Positions 57,209-64,000 of a DNA stretch of 64,000 nt are shown here, in pieces (within the stretch, counting starts at the first letter, position 1; each line of letters starts with the position of its first letter). The DNA comes from Mactromeris polynyma. Taxonomy: Eukaryota > Mollusca > Bivalvia > Venerida > Mactridae. The stretch spans positions 9,858,001-9,922,000 of the forward strand of contig JASFXZ010000016.1 in NCBI GenBank assembly GCA_032209605.1. The letters run 5' to 3'. Position numbers and translations under genes: made by a program. The notes beneath the pieces were generated by a model. That model made no database searches, was not told where the DNA came from, and worked only from the letters and a program-made list of their open reading frames with translations.

Positions 57209-59511
57209 TGTGGTGGTCGTGTTCTTTTCTTTCGGCTGTTGTTGCTGTCTTTTTTGGGTTTGTTCCGTGTTCGTTCCATTAATATTTCCCATTGTTGTCG
57301 CCATAAAGATCTTTGTTGTTCTTTATGATCGATCGGACCATTCCATTTTTGTTATGGAATTTTGTACATCAAGAAAGTCCCGATTGGTGTAAAACACACT
57401 AGGTCAGTATTTTTGTTATCAAATTTCTTGTGACCAATAGGCAATAAGTGTTTATTAAGTGTACATGCGACAAAGAGAGGGTAGAAAAGTGTAGATTGCT
57501 GTATATTATTTAAAATTCAGAAAGAAATACAACATTTTTTAAAGTGACACTGGCTTGAAATTCCGCCATCTGCAATAGCAAATATGATGTATAAAACCAC
57601 GAGGTTTCTCCATTACTGTACATGTCAAGTCTTGCTTGTAAACACGCCCAATAAATGTCAAGATGAATCACAATCACCTACACACAACGGTCTCCACAAT
57701 GTACCTCTGCAGCAATCACAATTTCCGATATGCAGCACGAGTGAAATTTTCAATAGTTAAAGGTGAGTGTTGTCGTTTACTTGTTCGTGTAATTTTTTCA
57801 CTGCAATTTACCTATCGGATCTAAAGCTAATTAATTTAATTGGCTTGACATGTTGACAACTACACAATGTGTCACACAATTACGTAGACAACACTCTGGC
57901 ACGTATTGATTATAAGAGTAGACCCTTGCACACTCGGCGAACGCACACAACCTGAATAGGTGTGAATGCGCTTCTGTTATGTTCTGAGAATAATTAATGT
58001 GATCGATCTATTTTGAAACTTGCAATGTAATTTTAACAAAGGATTCAGATGTTTGGTTCTTTGAGAAGGTTATGTTTGTTTTTAATTATCTCAATTATTT
58101 AGAATATGTTTGATATCTTCATACAAATGACAATAAAATATACAAATGTAAGAAATACTTTTATTTATCTTTGTTTATTGTCTGGTAATTGTTTGTAGGT
58201 TTGACAGAATAGTGTTTCAATTTATTTTATTATACAGTTTGCTGCATTGGCGTCTGATAAAGGCCAGTGTATTTTTGTAAGGGGATACTAACGGTTATGA
58301 TGGATCAAAGATTAAACGTATGCAGTTTACATCTTACCTTTTCCTTTTCTCCTGTCCTCGAGCGTTAACACGTAACATAATATGACCAAAACTTATGAGT
58401 CATTTCAATATTTCTGGCGCTGACCTGCGTAAGTTATAGAAGGTCTAGCGCCAACCAGGAATCAATTTACAAACTGAGACCGGATTCTGCTCCAAGAACA
58501 AGCATTTAAAAAGGGTAGTACATTGCCCTACTTTTGAAAAACAATACGGGTTTTAGTACATAGAAAAAAGACAACCTTACTAATGAAAAATTATCTTGTG
58601 CTGCATATCGAAAAAAGAGTGTTTGGAGGCCGTGCAAATTAACAACTGTGTAACGGGGCTTTGATTTAACTTTCCATCATCACGTGACATAAGTGATGTT
58701 ACCACTAGGGGTAAAGGCGCTGTCAGGAGTTTGAATGGGTGAATGAAATTTATTTTTTGAAATGGGATTTATAGTCGCTTAAACAGCAAGTGATAATATG
58801 CAATGACTTTTCCAGCTGTGGATGAAAACCCATGTGCCTTCCTGGCTATATTTTGGGCATAGTCTATGACCTCGGAAGAACCACCGACCTTCCGTAAGCC
58901 ATATGTGCGGTTTTGCGTAGGGAAATTAAACCATATATGTGGTCCAAGTGTGGTCCTACAGATTGTCAGTTAGTCGTACACTTCACCAAATGAGTGAACC
59001 GGGTAGGCCTGATAAATAGTAGGGTATATGTATTAATTCTAAATGAGACTTCAGAGCTTCCGTATACTGCAATCACGTATTTGATGTGCCTGTTTACCAC
59101 GCTGAAACACTTTTCTAGTGGGTCACCCTCTCTTAATACTGCCAAGGAATTTACACTTCTCATCAAAACCGTGACTACCTGATAATTGCAGTTGTCCATG
59201 CTAATATTTTCGTTTCCAAGATTGTGATACATGTCTATACGTCAATCATTGACAAATATCTTAATGTAACAGTGACTTGTTAGCAAAACATGTTAGTGTG
59301 GTATATCGACTACACAACAACAGTTAACCCCATCCGTATGTTACTTGGATAATATCTAAAACTCTTCACCAATGTATCATAACAAAACATTACAAATAAT
59401 CTAGGACAAAAACAAGCATAGTAAAGTTGAATCATGTTTATTGTATGGATAACATTTCACCATATAACATCATTAACAAAACAAAACAGATCAGATCAGA
59501 CAAATAAATAT
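57209..59511. other. copy B spacer and 3' flank
   Basis: Duplicate of 46,946-49,248; no additional feature. Confidence 0.5.
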
Positions 59512-59513
59512 AC

Positions 59514-60439
59514 TGGTTCCACAAGCTACTTAAGGCCTAAATATTTGTTTACCGAACCTAAAAACAATAACTTGTTTATTGTTATGTATTTGTTTTTATT
59601 AGAAAAAATGTTAATGATATATGGCACCGATGACATATATTTCTCAAACTTCATAAACAAATGTTTCAAATCATTTTCATCAAAGTTTTGCATTGCAAAG
59701 TTACATAATACAAATATCATCATTCCTGTTAATTCAAATACTTATTTTATATCAACTTTTGCCATCATGCTGTGAAATGCGTTTTTAACGCACAATATAT
59801 AAAACTAGTAAGAACGCATAAATTACAAAATTCGGATGTAGTAACATTGTATACAATTATAGACAAATAAATTAACAAACTTATGTACATGGCAAGTTAT
59901 ACATATTAACAATACATGTAGAAAAATTCAATTAGGTACGTCATTTAAGGCTTACAGATTGTTGACACAGAACGTAACAATTAAGCTATTGCTATTGACC
60001 AAAAACAACCAAACAGTGGACAGCGCGGTGCTCTTCAAACACAACATACTGGGAGTTTATCGTATTGCCAACGACAACGGTCGTATAGTTACAAACTTTA
60101 CATTTCCGAATAGTTGTCAACAGTTTCCTTTACCAAACACAAAAAGTCTCGCAAAAAGCCAACTTTTTAGACTAAGTTTGACAATTCCAAAGCAGATAAA
60201 ATTAGTTTAAAACAACATGAAAAAAGCATGGCCAAGAAATGTAGGTGTCAAAATGATACTTAGTCCTATTTTGAAGGAAGAAGGTAAATCGAAGACCAGT
60301 CATAAGCCACAGACTTGGTTAGCTTTGTCAAACTAACCTTAGATGTTCGAAAAGCTTGATGAATTCATGTGCTAACTTTCACCAAGACTATTAACAAATG
60401 ATCACATTCTTTTAACAACAATAAACCGATTACACTTCC
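59514..60439. other. flank beyond the duplication
   Basis: Short open frames (such as 59,959-60,210) have no recognisable domain or splice context. The first about 20 bases resemble the sequence after 63,612, the older paralogue. Confidence 0.4.
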
Positions 60440-61490
60440 TCGTTTTGCTACCATTGGGGTGAATACATTACTTGAGTCAGGAAAAAATACAACCACAAGT
60501 AATGAAAACTAAAAGTATCAAAAGACTAATGCATGGTATATATACTGATATGTACAAAATAGTACCCATTTTGGTGGTGAGATAAAATTGTCACTGGACC
60601 AACAAGATTAACAAATTCAATTAAAAATCATTTTCGGTCTGACTATATAAAAGATAGATAGATATATTAGTTGCAATATTGCCCATGAGCGTACATGCAA
60701 ATATTAACATAGTTATAAATAAATCAATGTACACATGAGAATATTATTAAAGCACATAAATTACCAAACAAACAAGATGTGTATTAGTTAAAAGAGGGTA
60801 ATCAAGTTTGGTTAGATAATATGTAGTGTTTTTTCTTGTTTTTTTGTCTCCCTGTCGTAGTTACATTTAAGGATGCATATAAAAACAGTACATGTATGAC
60901 TTCAGAAAATACAGTGAACAGGTAATGCGTCATACAGCACGTAACTTTCATCGAAAATAATAACTATTTGTTTCGTATTTTTGTAAAAATTGATAAGTTT
61001 TGTAATATTCCTTTGTATTTCGACGTAAAACGTTCGGAGAATTTGAGTATATTTGGGCTTCTCCAATAGAATTTTTTAATATATAGTTGCAAACAGATTA
61101 TCACATTCTTTAAACAAAATGTCCTCCTTTATATCACATTGGCGGTCAATTCATTACATTGAGTCACAAAAGAATGCAAGCACAAGCTTTTGTACTGAAA
61201 TCTAATGTAAACTAAAAATGTGAAGAAACAAGCGTATGGTATCGACTGATGTGTACCAAATAGTACCCATTTTGGTGGTATCGACTGATGTGTACCAAAT
61301 AGTACCCATTTTGGTGGTATCGACTGATGTGTACCAAATAGTACCCATTTTGGTGGTGAGATAAAATTGTCACTGGACCAACAAGATTAAATGAATCAAT
61401 AATTTATAGATTATGACTAGAAACAATATTGATCTAAAATTCATTCAAAAATTCAATTAAAAATTATTTTCGATCTGACCATATATCGCA
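60440..61490. repeat. pair of diverged direct repeats
   Basis: Segments 60,400-60,645 and 61,100-61,480 share TCACATT, the ATACATTACTTGAGTCA-like stretch, TACCCATTTTGGTGGTGAGA, AAAATTGTCACTGGACCAAC and AAAATCATTTTCGGTCTGAC-like words. The right copy is expanded by the 39-bp array. Confidence 0.75.
61237..61353 (+). repeat. 39-bp minisatellite, 3 copies
   Basis: Three identical-looking units beginning TGGTATCGACTGATGTGTAC and containing AATAGTACCCATTTTGG; the homologous place at 60,535-60,575 has one diverged unit. Confidence 0.93.
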
Positions 61491-62243
61491 TTAAAGAAAT
61501 GCAACAGTTATTTACAACAGTAAACTATACAAGGCATATAGATGCTATTTCGTTTTTTAATTGTGTTGTTTTGTATTACAGTCGTTTGAGTGTTTTGAAT
61601 GAAAAATGGTCAAAAAGAAATATGAGAGTGCTAATTGTCCACTTAACTGATGTAAAATAGTATGCTCCTTCATAAATGTGGCTAAAATTATATTTTCTGT
61701 AGGACTAGAAATTAACTATTTTGGACTCCTAAAGATAATTATTTTAATCTAACAACGGTTTTATTTATGTGAGCTTGTTACACGAGATTTCCAGGTGGAT
61801 CCAAGTAAAAATTGTGAATTTTAAAAGACCGGAAGTGCTACCAGAAGTGTCCGCACCCTTCGTCTCGACACCAATTAAGGGGACTCGTGCAATTCTGCAA
61901 ATTAAGGCAGAAAATCATAAAGCATAGGTGCCTTGTACACACTCAGTAATTTATTACATAGAGCAAGTTTCTTTGTTTTTTAGCGTACGAAATTGAACTT
62001 TTATTAAAATTATTAGTTACCTTTTTTGTAAAATTTTAAACACGTTTATTTGCTAGACCTTATTCAAGCACTTCTTTTCAGTTATTTGTGTGATTTCATT
62101 TGTGTTTTTTCTACTACAATGACCATAAATTTTCACCTTCTCGTTCGTCTTTTCGAAATCAAGTAAACCAAAAGTGATGCGTTAGAACTTTGGGCGAGTG
62201 TATATACTTATATAGAAGGGAAGATAATCCTTTAACCAACTTC
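61491..62243. other. intergenic, nothing recognised
   Basis: No coding or repeat structure identified. Confidence 0.4.
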
Positions 62244-63242
62244 TGTGTATGAACTTCACGTTGTCGATGTTCCTACGAAACAATATTGAATGACAAAATC
62301 AAAAGGCTTATCAGACTGCAAATAAAGCGTTATTTGGAATCGAATATATATAGGGACTCGAACTACACGTTCTGGAGGGGTGTTTTCTCCCCTAATATTC
62401 ACGTTAAAAAATGGTTTAAGAACTTGGGCAACGGATGTACCCCTTACCAAAGAGGCAATGTTCGGAAAGGTGACTTAACGAATGGTCTTTGTTCCGTTAT
62501 ACGAAAGACAACAAACACCAGCTCTGAAACAACTGATAGTGTTGAATGTACACAGGAACACCCATTCGTTTGTAACCGTAGTGAAAACGGCATAACATAC
62601 CAAGCTTTCGAAGGCTTTCATGTAAATAACATCACACTAGGCATGGCAAATTTTAAATCGTCAGAGGAAATTAACATGACAAATGCCATTGGTGGTGCAA
62701 ACTCTACAAACATGACGGATAGTAACTATACTCCTATCTTCTGGAAAGATGTTTAGCATATTGTGCGCAAGATTCGGGTTGCAATGGCGTCACTTATGAT
62801 ACATTGAATATTAGCTCACAAACATGTGTTTTCATCATTGACTCGGACTTATATTACAACATTACATCGCAGACAAATATGACTCATTACACTAAGTTTC
62901 CAACCGAACGTTTGTATCGTTTTCTGATTGTGATGTTGCCAAAATTCCGCCATCATATATCTACGATGAGTTCCTGGATGTCCAGTCAATGATTTGACAC
63001 CTGAGCTCATTGCTGCGTTAACTGTGGACAAAAAGACAACTCGTAAATATCAGAGAAAGTTTGTATGCGATGAGGACAACATGCCCAGTGCGAAATCAAT
63101 GGGAGCCGTGGGAATAATTATAATAATATTATTTGCCTCGGTGTTTCCCGTGTGTAATAGTCATCCCAAGCAGAAATATAAAGCAATTGAAACTGAAACC
63201 CAAAAAGAAGTCAACGGACTGAACAACATTTTTGCACATTAA
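62244..63242 (+). pseudogene. C-type lectin-like receptor, older decayed paralogue (copy C)
   Basis: A diverged relative of the 45- and 55-kb copies. It lacks the signal peptide and the first lectin segment: homology starts at YELHVVDVP, and a deletion of roughly 50 bases removes the MTWMEAMTACYDMGY motif. It retains NLGNG, LTNGLCSVIRK, CTQEHPFVC, the PAN-like stretch (CAQDSGCNGVTYDT in another frame near 62,763) and the stalk, membrane helix SMGAVGIIIIILFASVF and tail (62,994-63,242). Its lesions differ from those of copies A/B: a deletion of about 10 bp near 62,735, a deletion near 62,890 and an insertion near 62,958. It therefore decayed independently. Confidence 0.85.
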
Positions 63243-63297
63243 GTTAATGACATGTAACTTTGTGATGGAATAGTTGATTGTGCTCAATTTCGAGGAA

Positions 63298-63615
63298 AAG
63301 TGAGTGTTTGGAGGCCGTGTAAGTAAACAGTTGTCTAACGGATATTTGATTCTCAACTTTCGATCAACACGTGACACAAGTTAAGGTAGTGAGTGATGGG
63401 TCACCCTAACTTCATATAGTCAAGGAATTTACATTTGTCATCAAAACCATGACTACCTGCAGATTGATATGCAGTTATCAATGCTAATATTTCTAGATCT
63501 AGAACAAAAACAAGGGTAGTAAAGTTGAATCATGTTTATTTTATGGATAACATTTTATCTTATAACATGATAAACAAAACATAACAGATCAGGTCAGACA
63601 AATAAATATACTAGA
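63298..63615 (+). repeat. 3' flank of the older paralogous locus
   Basis: Counterpart of parts of 48,355-49,248 with internal deletions. Similarity continues a little past the right end of the 10-kb unit (ACAAGCTAC after 63,620 and at 59,521). Confidence 0.75.
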
Positions 63616-63620
63616 TCCAG

Positions 63621-64000
63621 AAACATTCACAAGCTACCTGTCGTTATGTACCCTTAAGAGAGATAGAAAAAAAACTACCTTTACTCAGCTTGGTACCAAC
63701 TCTATATCCAAATAGTACATGAAACTAGTTTTTTTTACAGATTATTCGTTCATTGTGCACTGGCATATTTCAGATATGATTAAAATGGCTCAGAGCATAT
63801 TCATGCCTAAAGTTATAAATGCTTGCATCCTAGAGGTGACTGAAGAGATGAAACCAGGTAGTCGCCCACTGAGTAATCCTTAAAAAAGCTTGTATGAGGT
63901 ACCTACAAAGATCTATAAAACCTGTTGGCTTAATTGTGTAAAAATATGGGCAGGGTTCAATATATACGGGGTATACTTTTAGGACGACATTGATGGACAA
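63621..64000. other. 3' end of the window
   Basis: No feature recognised. Confidence 0.4.

Larger units (their letters stand above)
49249..59511 (+). repeat. 10,263-bp tandem duplication, copy B
   Basis: Direct head-to-tail copy of 38,986-49,248. The junction at 49,248/49,249 joins the right end of the unit to its left end with a two-base overlap (AC). Sequence after 59,513 is unique and is related to the flank of the older 63-kb paralogue. Confidence 0.97.

Noticed and set aside
59959..60210. 83-codon open frame after the duplication
   Set aside because: No family resemblance and no supporting splice or promoter signals; likely chance.

Overview
This is non-coding-rich animal nuclear DNA. 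It is AT-rich, its genes are split by GT-AG introns, and most of it is introns, intergenic DNA and decayed transposons. The gene content points to a mollusc, most likely a bivalve: a Ly6/TSP1/ShK secreted protein, a C-type lectin-like receptor family with a characteristic juxtamembrane tail, abundant tRNA-derived SINEs, CR1/L2-like LINEs, Tc1 elements and a DIRS-like gag. The species assignment is inference from family resemblance; no search was possible.

Region 1 (3.1-21.5 kb, + strand) holds a nine-exon gene that I joined by splice signals, reading phase and domain logic. It encodes a predicted secreted protein of 296 residues: signal peptide, a cysteine-rich Ly6/uPAR (LU) domain, one thrombospondin type 1 repeat, a Thr/Ser-rich linker and two ShK domains. 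Its introns carry a 40-bp satellite, a LINE remnant, two Tc1 elements, a pogo-type MITE, an element with inverted tandem-repeat ends and an inverted repeat pair spanning exons 4-8.

Region 2 (23.0-27.8 kb, + strand) holds a five-exon gene for a small cadherin-repeat protein of 251 residues: signal peptide, two EC domains and a short hydrophobic C-terminus with no cytoplasmic domain.

Region 3 (27.8-39.3 kb) is a repeat graveyard. It contains a C-type lectin fragment, LINE remnants on the minus strand, dispersed repeats, a perfect 31-bp hairpin, a broken DIRS-like gag/RT start, six short G/C-clamped repeats and an SGNH-hydrolase pseudogene.

Region 4 (39.0-59.5 kb) is a nearly perfect head-to-tail tandem duplication with a unit of 10,263 bp. 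I noticed only two substitutions and no length change. Each copy carries a SINE with clean target-site duplications, a tRNA-like element, minisatellites and an intronless C-type lectin receptor gene broken by two frameshifts. The copies share these lesions. The novel junction at 49,249 cuts through the SGNH pseudogene.

Region 5 (59.5-64.0 kb) contains diverged repeats and an older, independently decayed paralogue of the same lectin receptor locus. The first 3 kb carry an inverted partial copy of sequence found inside the duplicated unit. Apart from the two multi-exon genes I see no intact protein-coding gene.
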